A stretch of 64,000 bases of DNA, from NCBI RefSeq assembly GCF_022698165.1, contig NZ_JALDAY010000002.1:434001-498000 (forward strand), in the 5' to 3' direction. The notes below the pieces were generated by a model. That model had not been told where the DNA came from and did no database searches. It saw nothing but the letters and a program-made list of their open reading frames with translations. The stretch's first letter is position 1. Every line of letters begins with the position of its first letter. The position numbers were made by a program, and so were the translations under genes. This document shows, piece after piece, positions 35,611 through 43,926 of this stretch. The stretch comes from Streptomyces cylindrosporus (GTDB lineage: Bacteria; Actinomycetota; Actinomycetes; Streptomycetales; Streptomycetaceae).

Positions 35611-36606
35611 TCAGTCACGAGGTGCTTGCGCGGTCGACCCCCGGACCACCAGCTCGGGCTCGAAGAGCAGTTCGTCGGGGGCTACGGAAGCGCCGTTGAC
35701 CTGCGCGTTCAGCAGCTCCACGGCCGCTCTGCCCATGGCCTCGATGGGCTGGCGGACGGTGGTCAGCGGGGGTTCCGTGCAGTTCATGAAGGCCGAGTCG
35801 TCGTAGCCGACCACCGACACCTCGCCGGGGACGTCCAGGCCCTTGCGGCGGGCCGCCCGGATCGCGCCCAGCGCCAGCGGGTCGCTGGCGCAGATGATCC
35901 CGGTGACACCCCGGTCGATGAGCCGGGTCGCCGCCGCGTGCCCGCCCTCGATCGAGAACATGGCACGGACGACATGCTCGTCGGGCAGTTCGCCCATCGT
36001 CCGCGCGGCGGCCAGCTTGCGGGCCGACGGCATATGGTCGGCGGGCCCGAGCACCAGGCCGATCCGCTCGTGCCCGAGGGAGGCGAGGTGCCGCCAGGCC
36101 TGCTCGACCGCCACCGCGTCGTCGCAGGAGACGCCGGGAAAGCCCAGGTCGTCGATGGACGCGTTCACCAGTACGACCGGGATGTTGCGCTCGGCGAGCC
36201 GCCGGTAGTGGTCGTGCGGGGCGTCGGCCTGGGCGTACAGGCCGCCGGCGAAGACCACTCCGGACACCTGCTGTTGCAGCAGCAGGTCCACGTAGTCGGC
36301 CTCGGAGACGCCGCCCTTGGTCTGGGTGCACAGCACCGGCGTGAGGCCGAGCTGTGCGAGTGCCCCGCCGATCACCTCGGCGAACGCCGGGAAGATCGGG
36401 TTCTGCAGTTCGGGGAGCACGAGCCCGACGAGGCGCGCGCGCTCGCCGCGCAGCTGCGTGGGCCGCTCGTAGCCGAGCACGTCCAGCGCGCTCAGCACGG
36501 ACTGCCGGGTGGCCTCGGAGACGCCCGGCTTGCCGTTGAGCACCCGGCTGACCGTGGCCTCGCTGACCCCGACCTTCTTCGCCACTTCAGCAAGTCGTCG
36601 CGTCAT
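35611..36606 (-). CDS. LacI family repressor, MalR-like
   Basis: This 331-residue repressor has an amino-terminal LacI HTH (residues 3-26: RRLAEVAKKVGVSEATVSRVLNG), a hinge helix near 46-58 and a periplasmic-binding-protein-like effector domain. The amino-terminal half closely resembles Streptomyces MalR as I remember it, including LVGLVLPELQNPIFPAF. It precedes the alpha-glucan operon on the same strand and most likely represses it until a glucan oligosaccharide binds. A second inverted repeat, ACGCAA-N5-TTGCGT (36629-36645), lies 23 bp upstream of its own start and suggests autorepression. Confidence 0.9.
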   Translation of the reverse strand: MTRRLAEVAKKVGVSEATVSRVLNGKPGVSEATRQSVLSALDVLGYERPTQLRGERARLVGLVLPELQNPIFPAFAEVIGGALAQLGLTPVLCTQTKGGVSEADYVDLLLQQQVSGVVFAGGLYAQADAPHDHYRRLAERNIPVVLVNASIDDLGFPGVSCDDAVAVEQAWRHLASLGHERIGLVLGPADHMPSARKLAAARTMGELPDEHVVRAMFSIEGGHAAATRLIDRGVTGIICASDPLALGAIRAARRKGLDVPGEVSVVGYDDSAFMNCTEPPLTTVRQPIEAMGRAAVELLNAQVNGASVAPDELLFEPELVVRGSTAQAPRD

Positions 36607-36628
36607 GCGCGCAAGAATAGCGCAAGAA

Positions 36629-36645
36629 ACGCAAGCCGTTTGCGT
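36629..36645. promoter_or_regulatory. candidate LacI operator upstream of the repressor gene
   Basis: ACGCAA (36629-36634) and TTGCGT (36640-36645) flank GCCGT. Extra GCGCAAG copies sit on the proximal side (near 36608 and 36620). Size and CG content suit a LacI-family site. Confidence 0.5.
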
Positions 36646-36675
36646 AACGGTGTCATCGGATCTCGCCCGGGCGGG

Positions 36676-37359
36676 TCAGCCGTCTTCGCCGCGAGCCGCC
36701 CACAGTCCGCGGACGTGCCCGAGATGCCGGGTCAGCACGTCCCGCGCCTTCTCGGCGTCGCGGTCCAGCAGCGCGTCGAGGAGTTCGAGGTGTTCGCGGG
36801 CGGAGGCCTCCAGCCTGCCCGCCTCGACCAGCGCGGTCAGCCCGTACAGCCGGGAGCGGCGGCGCAGGTCCCGTACGACCTCCACGAGATGCTCGTTGCC
36901 GGCCAGCGCCAGCAGGCCCAGGTGGAAGTTCAGATCGGCCTCGACGTACGCGATGAGGTCGCCCTTCCCGGCCGAGGTGAGGCACTCCGTCGCGGTCGCG
37001 CGCAGCGCCTCCAGGTCGGCGGGGTTGGCGGTGGCCGCGAGGCCGACGGTGGTCGGGATCTCGATCAGGGAGCGGATGTGGGTGTACTCGTCGAGCTGCT
37101 GCTCGGAGACGGCGGTGACCCGGAAACCCTTGTTGGGGACGATCTCGACCATGCCCTCCTTCACCAGCTCCAGCATCGCCTCCCGGACCGGGGTCGCGGA
37201 GACGCCGAGGCGGGGGGCGAGGGCGGGGGCGGAGTAGACCTGACCGGGGCGCAGTTCACCGGAGATCAGCGCGGCCCGCAGCACGTTCACGACCCGTTCC
37301 CGGTAGTTGGGGCTCCTGCCGCCGAGCTCGGGCACGGCGGGGCGTTTCTGCGGGGTCAT
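36676..37359 (-). CDS. GntR family regulator, FCD type, of hydroxyproline genes
   Basis: This 227-residue regulator has an amino-terminal winged HTH (about 14-80: RVVNVLRAALISGELRPGQ...LAPRLGVSATPVREAMLELVKEGMVEIVPNKGF) and an FCD all-helical ligand domain with the expected metal-binding Asp/His residues (ADLNFHLGLLALAGN). ATG 37359 has AGGAGG nine bases upstream. It lies 42 nt downstream of the epimerase gene on the same strand, at the end of the hydroxyproline operon. It is the best candidate to bind the shared motif at 37901-37916 and 42164-42179. Confidence 0.87.
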   Translation of the reverse strand: MTPQKRPAVPELGGRSPNYRERVVNVLRAALISGELRPGQVYSAPALAPRLGVSATPVREAMLELVKEGMVEIVPNKGFRVTAVSEQQLDEYTHIRSLIEIPTTVGLAATANPADLEALRATATECLTSAGKGDLIAYVEADLNFHLGLLALAGNEHLVEVVRDLRRRSRLYGLTALVEAGRLEASAREHLELLDALLDRDAEKARDVLTRHLGHVRGLWAARGEDG

Positions 37360-37401
37360 GGTGATCGTCCTCCTCTGGGTCACCGGACATTATCGGGTCG
37401 C

Positions 37402-38403
37402 CTAGAGCACGAACCCGGCGGGGAAGGGATCTTCCGGGTCGAGCAGGTACTGGGCGGTACCGGTGATCCAGGCGCGGCCGGTGAAACTGGGCAGGACGGC
37501 CGGGCGGCCGGCGACCTCGGTGGTGCCGAGCAGGCGGCCGGTGAAGCGGGTGCCGATGAAGGACTCGTTGACGAACTCGGTGTGCAGGGGCAGTTCGCCG
37601 CGTGCGTGCAGCTGCGCCATGCGGGCGCTGGTGCCGGTGCCGCAGGGCGAGCGGTCGAACCAGCCGGGGTGGATCGCCATGGCGTGGCGCGAGTGGCGGG
37701 CGGTGGAGCCGGGGGCGATCAGGTGGACGTGGTGGCAGCCGCGGATGGACGGGTCCTCGGGGTGGACGGGCTCGTCGTCGGCGTTGATGGCGTCCATGAG
37801 GGCGAGGGCGGCGGCGAGGATGTCGTGCTTGCGGGAGCGGTCGAAGGGGAGGGAGAGGCGGTCGATGGGGAGGATCGCGTAGAAGTTCCCGCCGTATGCC
37901 ATGTCATATATTACTGACGACCCGTCAGCCAACGTCACCTTCCGGTCGAGCCCGACCGCGAACGACGGCACGTTCCGCAGCGTCACCGCCTTCGCCGCCC
38001 CGCCCTCCACCGCCACCTCGGCGATCACGAGCCCGGCCGGGGTGTCGAGGCGGATCGTGGTGACCGGTTCGACGACCTCGACCATGCCGGTCTCCACGAG
38101 CACGGTCGCGACGCCGATCGTGCCGTGCCCGCACATCGGGAGGTAGCCGGAAACCTCGATGTAGACCACACCCCAGTCGCAGTCGGGGCGGGTCGGCGGC
38201 TGGAGGATCGCGCCGCTCATGGCGGAGTGGCCGCGCGGCTCGTTCATCAGCAACTGCTTGATGTCGTCGCGGTGTTCGCGGAAGTACAGCCGTCGCTCGT
38301 TCATGGTCGCGCCGGGGATGGTGCCGATGCCGCCGGTGATCACGCGGGTGGGCATGCCCTCGGTGTGCGAGTCGACGGCGTGCAGGACGAGTCTGCTGCG
38401 CAT
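37402..38403 (-). CDS. 4-hydroxyproline 2-epimerase (proline racemase family)
   Basis: This 333-residue enzyme has both catalytic cysteines of epimerising members, Cys91 (PMCGHGT) and Cys254 (SPCGTGTSA); dehydratases of the family replace one by Thr or Ser. It converts trans-4-hydroxy-L-proline to cis-4-hydroxy-D-proline. The context (D-hydroxyproline dehydrogenase subunits and a DapA-like deaminase) agrees. ATG 38403 has GAGAGG. An unusual run of rare codons (TCA GTA ATA TAT ... GCA) near residues 163-171 coincides with a palindromic motif shared with the operon promoter. Confidence 0.9.
   Translation of the reverse strand: MRSRLVLHAVDSHTEGMPTRVITGGIGTIPGATMNERRLYFREHRDDIKQLLMNEPRGHSAMSGAILQPPTRPDCDWGVVYIEVSGYLPMCGHGTIGVATVLVETGMVEVVEPVTTIRLDTPAGLVIAEVAVEGGAAKAVTLRNVPSFAVGLDRKVTLADGSSVIYDMAYGGNFYAILPIDRLSLPFDRSRKHDILAAALALMDAINADDEPVHPEDPSIRGCHHVHLIAPGSTARHSRHAMAIHPGWFDRSPCGTGTSARMAQLHARGELPLHTEFVNESFIGTRFTGRLLGTTEVAGRPAVLPSFTGRAWITGTAQYLLDPEDPFPAGFVL
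37895..37916. promoter_or_regulatory. putative GntR operator inside the epimerase gene
   Basis: TATGcCATGtCATA (37895-37908) is a near-perfect palindrome. The 16 bases ATGTCATATATTACTG (37901-37916) match ATGTCACATACCACTG at 42164-42179 in 13 positions, the other three being T/C changes. The A/T-rich run is out of keeping with the surrounding gene. Confidence 0.55.
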
Positions 38404-38405
38404 GG

Positions 38406-39305
38406 CTACCTCTCCTGGGCCAGTCCGGCGGCGACGGCCTGCTCGGTGGCGGCGCGGACGGCGGCCTCCTGCTCGGGCAGCAGGGGGACGCGCGGGGGCC
38501 GGACGGGTCCGCCGTGCCGGCCGACGATGTCCATGGACAACTTGATGGCCTGCACGAACTCGACCCGCGAGTCCCAGCGCAGCAGCGGGTGCAGCTGCTC
38601 GTACAGCTTCCTGGCGGTGGCCAGGTCGCCGTCGAAGGCCGCGCGGTACAGCTCGGTGCTCGCGGCGGGCAGGGCGTTCGGGTAGCCGGCCACCCAGCCC
38701 TTCGCGCCCGCGATCGCGAGCTCCAGCAGCACGTCGTCGGCGCCGATCAACAGGTCGAGTTCCGGGGCGAGTTCGGCCAGCCGCCAGGCGCGGCGGACGT
38801 CGCCGGAGAACTCCTTGACGGCGTGGATGTGACCTTCGGCATGCAGTTCGGCGAGCAGCTCCGGTACGAGGTCGACCTTGGTGTCGATCGGGTTGTTGTA
38901 CGCCACGATCGGCACGCCCGCCTTCGCGACCTCGGCGTAGTGGGCGAGCACCGAACGCTCGTCGGCGCGGTAGGAGTTGGGCGGCAGCAGCATCACGGAC
39001 GCGCACCCGGCGTCGCGTGCCTGCTCGGCCCAACGGCGGGCCTCGGCACAGCCGTAGGCGGCGACGCCGGGCATGACGCGCTGCCCGCCGATGGCGGCAA
39101 CGGCGGTCTCGACGACCTTCGCGCGCTCCTCGGGTGTGAGCACCTGGTACTCGCCGAGCGAGCCGTTGGGGACGACTCCGTCGCAGCCGTTCTCGACGAG
39201 CCAGGCGCAGTGCTCGGCGTACCTGTCGTAGTCGACGGAGAGGTCGTCGTTCAGCGGGAGTGCGGTGGCGACGAGGACGCCGCGCCAGGGGCGGTGGTCG
39301 GTCAT
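38406..39305 (-). CDS. DapA-family 1-pyrroline-4-hydroxy-2-carboxylate deaminase
   Basis: This 299-residue class I aldolase-fold enzyme has the Schiff-base lysine Lys164 (HAVKEFSG) and Tyr136 (VAYNNP). True dihydrodipicolinate synthases are essential biosynthetic enzymes, but here the gene lies between the epimerase and the D-hydroxyproline dehydrogenase, so it most likely deaminates pyrroline-4-hydroxy-2-carboxylate to alpha-ketoglutarate semialdehyde. It starts at ATG 39305, overlapping the stop of the upstream subunit (ATGA), and ends 2 nt before the epimerase start. Confidence 0.86.
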   Translation of the reverse strand: MTDHRPWRGVLVATALPLNDDLSVDYDRYAEHCAWLVENGCDGVVPNGSLGEYQVLTPEERAKVVETAVAAIGGQRVMPGVAAYGCAEARRWAEQARDAGCASVMLLPPNSYRADERSVLAHYAEVAKAGVPIVAYNNPIDTKVDLVPELLAELHAEGHIHAVKEFSGDVRRAWRLAELAPELDLLIGADDVLLELAIAGAKGWVAGYPNALPAASTELYRAAFDGDLATARKLYEQLHPLLRWDSRVEFVQAIKLSMDIVGRHGGPVRPPRVPLLPEQEAAVRAATEQAVAAGLAQER

Positions 39306-40711
39306 GAGGATCCTCTCTCGGTGGGCCGGTCGGGCTCCTGGGCGAGTACGCCGAGCGGCACGGGCCGGGCGAACGGCCGCCGGGACGGGGTGAGTCGGCA
39401 TCCGGCGAGCCCGGCGACGGCGGGTCCGCACATGCGGCCCTGGCACCAGCCCATGCCGGCCCGGGTCAGCAGCTTCACGGTGCGCAGATCGCCCGCGCCG
39501 AGTTCGTCGACGGCCTCGCGCACGGCCCCGGCGGTCACCTCCTCGCACCGGCACAGGACGGTGTCGTCGGCGACCTGCTCGGTCCAGTGCGCGGGCGGCC
39601 GGTAGACGCGGTCGAGGCCGGCCGCGAACTCCCTTTGTCTCGTACGGGACTTGGCGGCCGTTGCCCACTCCCCCGGGTCGGCCTCGGTGCCGAGCAGGCG
39701 GGCCGCGGCCGAGAGGCCCGCGATGTGCCCCTCGGCGAGCGCGAGCGCCGAGCCGCCGATGCCGGTGGGCTCTCCCGCGGCCCAGACGCCCGGCACGTCG
39801 GTGCGCTGCTCGTCGTCGACGTGGACGCGCGGGCCGTCGAGACGGCAACCGAGGCTCTCCGCGAGGTCGGTGTGCGGCTGCATGCCGTGGCTGACGGCCA
39901 GGGTGTCGCAGGCGATACGGCGTCCGGTGCCGGGCCTGACCCGCCCGTCCGCGTCGAGCGCGGCGAGGGTCACGGCCTCGACGCGGTCGGTGCCGTGCGC
40001 CTCGACGACGGTGTGCCGGAACAGCGTGCGCACCCGGCGCCGGAGCAACTGGCCCGCGTACGCGGCTCCTTCACCGAGCTTGCCCGGCTGGGAGACCAGT
40101 GCGCGGGACTGCCGTACGAAGGCTCGCGGATCGGCGGACTCGACGAGGGCCGCCAACTCCACTCCGGCCGCGGCGAGTCCGGTCGCGACCGGCAGGAGCA
40201 GCGGCCCGGTCCCGGCGACGACGGCGGTGCGGCCGGGCACGGTGAGGGTTCCCTTGAGCATGGCCTGGGCGCCGCCTGCCGTGAGGACGCCGGGGAGGGT
40301 CCAGCCGGGGAAGGGCAGGACGTGCTCGTACCCGCCGGTGGCGAGGAGCACGGCGTCGGCGTGGACGGTGGCCGGGTCCTCCTGCTCGGGGCCGAGCAGG
40401 GCATGCACGGTGAAGCCGTCGGGCAGCCGCTCGACGAACCAGACGTGATGGTCCGTCAAATGCCGTACGGCGCCTGCCTTCACGTGGTCGTGGAGTCCGT
40501 CCCGCAGGCGCTCCCATGTCCGCCACTGGTGGTGCAGGGCCTGCGGCCGACGCGCGCGGAGCTCGGCGGCGGGCTGCCGGTAGAACTGCCCGCCGGCCGC
40601 CGTGCCCGAGTCGACCAGCGTGACCGGGACCCCGCGGCCGGCGGCGGCCAGTGTCGCGGCGAGACCCGCAGGGCCGGCGCCGATCACCGCGAGCCGCGGC
40701 CGCTCACTCAT
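39302..40711 (-). CDS. D-hydroxyproline dehydrogenase, FAD/[2Fe-2S] alpha-type subunit
   Basis: This 469-residue flavoprotein has an amino-terminal Rossmann motif (AVIGAGPAGLAATLA, residues 8-22), a second nucleotide site (TAVVAGTGPLLLPVA, about 172) and a carboxy-terminal four-cysteine BFD-like [2Fe-2S] module (CRCEEV...CQGRMCG, about 385-430). This layout is that of the sarcosine-oxidase/octopine-oxidase type large subunits. With the small ferredoxin-like and DAO-type subunits encoded just upstream it should form the heterotrimeric dehydrogenase that oxidises cis-4-hydroxy-D-proline. Its start overlaps the ferredoxin gene by 8 nt. Confidence 0.86.
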   Translation of the reverse strand: MSERPRLAVIGAGPAGLAATLAAAGRGVPVTLVDSGTAAGGQFYRQPAAELRARRPQALHHQWRTWERLRDGLHDHVKAGAVRHLTDHHVWFVERLPDGFTVHALLGPEQEDPATVHADAVLLATGGYEHVLPFPGWTLPGVLTAGGAQAMLKGTLTVPGRTAVVAGTGPLLLPVATGLAAAGVELAALVESADPRAFVRQSRALVSQPGKLGEGAAYAGQLLRRRVRTLFRHTVVEAHGTDRVEAVTLAALDADGRVRPGTGRRIACDTLAVSHGMQPHTDLAESLGCRLDGPRVHVDDEQRTDVPGVWAAGEPTGIGGSALALAEGHIAGLSAAARLLGTEADPGEWATAAKSRTRQREFAAGLDRVYRPPAHWTEQVADDTVLCRCEEVTAGAVREAVDELGAGDLRTVKLLTRAGMGWCQGRMCGPAVAGLAGCRLTPSRRPFARPVPLGVLAQEPDRPTERGSS

Positions 40712-41006
40712 CGCACCCCGTCCCCTCCTGCGTACGGATCACGTCGCCGGGGGTCACCGGCACCAGGCAAGCCCGTTGGCCGGAGCGGTCGTTGACGGTC
40801 ACGAGGCAGTCGAAGCAGACGCCGATGCCGCAGAAGACACCGCGCGGGCGGCCCTCGCCCCGGGTGGTGCGCCAGGAGGTGACGCCTGCCGTCCAGAGCG
40901 CGGCGGCGACGGTCTGGCCGGGCAGCGCCTCGATCTCCCGGCCGTCCAGGGTGACCGTGAAGGCGGGGCCCGGGTGAGCGTCGGCCAGGTCGAGCGGGGA
41001 ACTCAC
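40704..41006 (-). CDS. [2Fe-2S] small subunit of D-hydroxyproline dehydrogenase
   Basis: This 100-residue ferredoxin-like protein (Fer2_4 type) has the cluster-binding CGIGVCFDC motif and a fourth cysteine at RACLVPV. It corresponds to the amino-terminal [2Fe-2S] part of heterotetrameric sarcosine oxidase alpha subunits and to HcnA-like proteins, here as a separate gamma subunit. GTG 41006 overlaps the stop of the upstream DAO-type subunit. Confidence 0.87.
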   Translation of the reverse strand: MSSPLDLADAHPGPAFTVTLDGREIEALPGQTVAAALWTAGVTSWRTTRGEGRPRGVFCGIGVCFDCLVTVNDRSGQRACLVPVTPGDVIRTQEGTGCDE

Positions 41007-42154
41007 GCGGCCTCCTCGGCGAAGCGGTCGGGGCGGAACGGCGTCAGGTCGAGGTCGGGCGTCTTCGCGGCCAGGACCTGGGCGAGCAGATGACCGGTGC
41101 CGGTGGACAGGCCGATGCCCGCGCCCTCGTGGCCGCAGGCGTGGTAGAGCCCCGGGACGCGGGGGTCGGGGCCGATGGCGGGCAGATGGTCGGGCATGTA
41201 GGGGCGGAAACCGACGTACGAGCGGATGGCGCGGACCTCGGCCAGGAACGGGAACAGGCGTGTCGCGCCCGCGGCGAGCGCGCGCAGGGCCGGGAGCGAG
41301 AACGACCGGTCGAAGCCGACGCGTTCACGGCTCGCGCCGATCAGGATCGGCCCGGCGGCCGTGCCCTCCACCACCGGCGAGGTCTGCAGCGCGGCCGAGT
41401 GGCTGGCCACGTCGGCCACGTAGTCGGCGGCGTACACCTTGTGCCGGATCATGCGCGGGAGGGGTTCGGTGACGAGGACGTAGCCGCGGCGCGGGAGGAC
41501 GGGGAGGGTGGCGCCGGCGAGGGCGGCGAGGTCACCGCCCCAGGTGCCGGCCGCGTTGACGAGCGCGGGGGCGTGGATGTCGCCGCGGTCGGTGCGGACT
41601 CCGAGCACCGAACCGTCCGAGGTGCGCGGTACGCCGGTCACGGTCCGGCCGGTGAACAGGCGGGCGCCGGACGCCCGTAGCAGATGGGCGGCGGCCAGGG
41701 CGGGCATGACCTGGCTGTCCTGCGGATAGTGCACGCCCCCGGGGAGGCCGGGGGCGAGGTGGGGTTCGAGGGTGTAGAGGGCGCCGCCCGCGACCGGTTC
41801 GGCGAGGACTCCGGCGGCGCGCTGCTCGGCGGCGAGGCGTTCGAGTGCGGTGAGACTGCCGGGAGAAGTGGCCACGACGACGCCGCCCTTGGCCTCGTAC
41901 TCGATGAACTGCCCGAATTCCTCGGCGAGTTGCCCCCACAGGCGGCCCGAAAGGAGCGCGAGGTCCAGTTCGGGTCCCGGTTCCTTGTCGGAGACCAGGA
42001 GGTTGCCCTCCCCCGCACCGGTCGTGCCGCCGGCCACCGGGCCACGGTCGACCACGACGACGTCCAGCCCGGCCCGAGCCGCGTACAGGGCGCAGGCGGC
42101 GCCGACCATTCCGGCGCCGACGACCACGACATCGCAGGTCAGCGGCTGACTCAC
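41003..42154 (-). CDS. D-hydroxyproline dehydrogenase, DAO-type FAD subunit
   Basis: This 383-residue D-amino-acid-oxidase fold protein has the FAD motif VVVVGAGMVGAACALYAARAG (residues 9-29) and a carboxy-terminal FAD-contact segment (ACGHEGAGIGLSTGTG). It is the likely substrate-oxidising subunit. It is the promoter-proximal gene of the hydroxyproline operon. It starts at GTG 42154, only 1 nt from the palindromic operator, which suggests a leaderless or very short leader and direct repression. Confidence 0.86.
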   Translation of the reverse strand: MSQPLTCDVVVVGAGMVGAACALYAARAGLDVVVVDRGPVAGGTTGAGEGNLLVSDKEPGPELDLALLSGRLWGQLAEEFGQFIEYEAKGGVVVATSPGSLTALERLAAEQRAAGVLAEPVAGGALYTLEPHLAPGLPGGVHYPQDSQVMPALAAAHLLRASGARLFTGRTVTGVPRTSDGSVLGVRTDRGDIHAPALVNAAGTWGGDLAALAGATLPVLPRRGYVLVTEPLPRMIRHKVYAADYVADVASHSAALQTSPVVEGTAAGPILIGASRERVGFDRSFSLPALRALAAGATRLFPFLAEVRAIRSYVGFRPYMPDHLPAIGPDPRVPGLYHACGHEGAGIGLSTGTGHLLAQVLAAKTPDLDLTPFRPDRFAEEAA

Positions 42155-42155
42155 G

Positions 42156-42180
42156 CCAGTACTATGTCACATACCACTGG
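42156..42180. promoter_or_regulatory. palindromic operator at the start of the hydroxyproline operon
   Basis: The arms CCAGT..TATGT and ACATA..ACTGG mirror each other around C42168, with 10 of 12 positions paired. The site touches the GTG start of the operon. It shares a 16-base motif with the element inside the epimerase gene, so the FCD-GntR protein encoded in this cluster is the expected binder. Confidence 0.65.
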
Positions 42181-42231
42181 GGCGGGGAACAGTGCGCACG
42201 CGGCCGGCAACGCCCTCCCCCCTAGACCCGA

Positions 42232-43047
42232 CTAGACCCGACTCCCCGTAGCCGTATCCGCCGACAACCGCTGAGCCACATAGATCGGAACCACCGACAG
42301 CAGCACCAGCACCGCCGCCACCACGTTCACCACCGGCGCCTGCTGCGGTCGGGTCATGTTGTTGAAGATCCAGATCGGCAGCGTCTCGATCCCGGGCCCC
42401 GCCGTGAAGGTCGTCACCACGATCTCGTCGAAGGACAGCGCGAAGGCCAGCAGGCCGCCCGCGAAGAGCGCGGACCGCACCAGGGGGAAGGTGACGTCGG
42501 CGAAGGCGCGGAAGGTGTCGGCGCCCAGGTCCATGGCCGCCTCCTCGTACGACCCCGCGGTACGGCGCAGCCGTGCGACCACGTTGTTGAAGACCACGAC
42601 GATGCAGAAGGTGGCGTGTCCGACGATCACCGTGAAGAGGCCGAGCCCCACCCCCAGCGGCTCGAGTACCGTGCCGAAGGCGGAGTTGAGGGCGATGCCC
42701 GTGACGATGCCGGGCAGGGCGATCGGCAGGACGACCACGAAGGAGATGGCGTCCCGGCCGAAGAAGCGGTGCCGGGCGACCGCGAAGGCGATCAGTGTCC
42801 CCAGCACGAGAGCGATGGCGGTGGCGCCGAGGCCCGCCTTGACCGAGACCCAAAGCGCTTCCCTCGCACCGGAGTTGTCCCATGCGACCGACCACCAGTG
42901 CAGGGTCAGACTCGGCGGCGGCCAGCTCGCGCTGCGGTCCGGATTCAGGGAGTTCACAAGGACGAGCAGCAACGGGACGTAGATCACGGCGAATCCGAGC
43001 CCGGCTGCGACGCGCAACGCGATGCGCGCGGAACGGGAGAGTTGCAC
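42232..43047 (-). CDS. polyamine-type ABC permease (PotC-like)
   Basis: This 271-residue inner-membrane permease has about six helices and the docking loop SYEEAAMDLGADTFRAFADVTFPLV. GTG 43047 follows GAGGAG; the frame open to 43839 is a shadow of the other permease. Its TAG lies in a tandem pair of the 10-mer CTAGACCCGA (42222-42241). It is the last gene of the importer operon, 77 nt before the hydroxyproline operon on the same strand. Confidence 0.89.
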   Translation of the reverse strand: MQLSRSARIALRVAAGLGFAVIYVPLLLVLVNSLNPDRSASWPPPSLTLHWWSVAWDNSGAREALWVSVKAGLGATAIALVLGTLIAFAVARHRFFGRDAISFVVVLPIALPGIVTGIALNSAFGTVLEPLGVGLGLFTVIVGHATFCIVVVFNNVVARLRRTAGSYEEAAMDLGADTFRAFADVTFPLVRSALFAGGLLAFALSFDEIVVTTFTAGPGIETLPIWIFNNMTRPQQAPVVNVVAAVLVLLSVVPIYVAQRLSADTATGSRV

Positions 43048-43058
43048 GGCGGGCTCCT

Positions 43059-43922
43059 CTACAGGCTGCTGAGCGCGCCGGTGCGGCGCATGGCCAGCAG
43101 GTAGACGACGATGACGACGACCGGGACGGTGCCCAGCGCGGCGGCCATCGGCAGGTTGAGTTCGATGTTGGAGTAGACGAGGTTGCCGATGAGCTGGGTC
43201 TTGCCGCCGACGATCTGCACGGTGATGTAGTCGCCGAGGCTGAGCGAGAAGGTGAAGATCGACCCGGCGGCCACGGACGGCAGCACCATCGGCAGCACCA
43301 CCGACCGGAAGGTCCGCCCGCTGCGCGCGCCCAGGTCCGCCGACGCGTCGAGCAGGTTGGCGGGCAGCTGCTCCAGTGCCGTGTGGATCGGAAGGATCAT
43401 GTACGGCAGCCAGAGGTACGTCAGGGTGAGTACGGCGGCAGGGAGGCCGAAGCCCGGTCCGCTCAGGCCGAACGGCTTCAGCATCCAGTCGGCGAGCCCG
43501 CCCTCGGACAGGATCAGCCGCCACGCGTACACCTTGACCAGGTAACTCGCCCACAGGGGCGTGAGGATGGCGACGACCAGCAGTGGACGCCACTTCGGCT
43601 TCGCCACCCGCGCGGTGTAGAAGGCGAGGGGGAAGGCGATCACCACGCACAGGGCGGTGACCGCGAGGGCCACGCCGATGCTGCGGAGGATCACCTGGCG
43701 GTAGACCGGCGTGGTGAACAGGGCGTGGAAGTTGTCGGTCGACCAGACCTTCACCACCTCGGAGGTGAAGGAGTTGGTGGTCCAGAAGGCGGAGACGAAC
43801 AGTACGGCGAGCGAGCCGAGGTAGAGCAGGGCCAGCCACAGCAGCGGGGCGGTGAGCAGCAGGGCCAGCCGCAGCCGGGGGCGCCGGTGCAGCGCCCCCG
43901 CCGTCCGGGTGAGTGCGGTCAC
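43059..43922 (-). CDS. polyamine-type ABC permease (PotB-like)
   Basis: This 287-residue inner-membrane permease has a positively charged amino terminus, six helices and the loop NLLDASADLGARSGRTFRSVVLPMVLPS. It starts with GTG 43922, 4 nt after the stop of the binding protein. The PotB/PotC pair transports polyamines in the model family, but related systems carry amino acids, GABA or betaines, and next to hydroxyproline genes an amino-acid substrate is equally plausible. Confidence 0.89.
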   Translation of the reverse strand: MTALTRTAGALHRRPRLRLALLLTAPLLWLALLYLGSLAVLFVSAFWTTNSFTSEVVKVWSTDNFHALFTTPVYRQVILRSIGVALAVTALCVVIAFPLAFYTARVAKPKWRPLLVVAILTPLWASYLVKVYAWRLILSEGGLADWMLKPFGLSGPGFGLPAAVLTLTYLWLPYMILPIHTALEQLPANLLDASADLGARSGRTFRSVVLPMVLPSVAAGSIFTFSLSLGDYITVQIVGGKTQLIGNLVYSNIELNLPMAAALGTVPVVVIVVYLLAMRRTGALSSL

Positions 43923-43926
43923 GTGC

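Noticed and set aside
42852..42862. AAAGCGCTTCC inside the PotC-like gene, resembling the GH38 palindrome core
   Set aside because: It is imperfect, lies in normal coding sequence with ordinary codons, and has no promoter nearby; chance is the better explanation.
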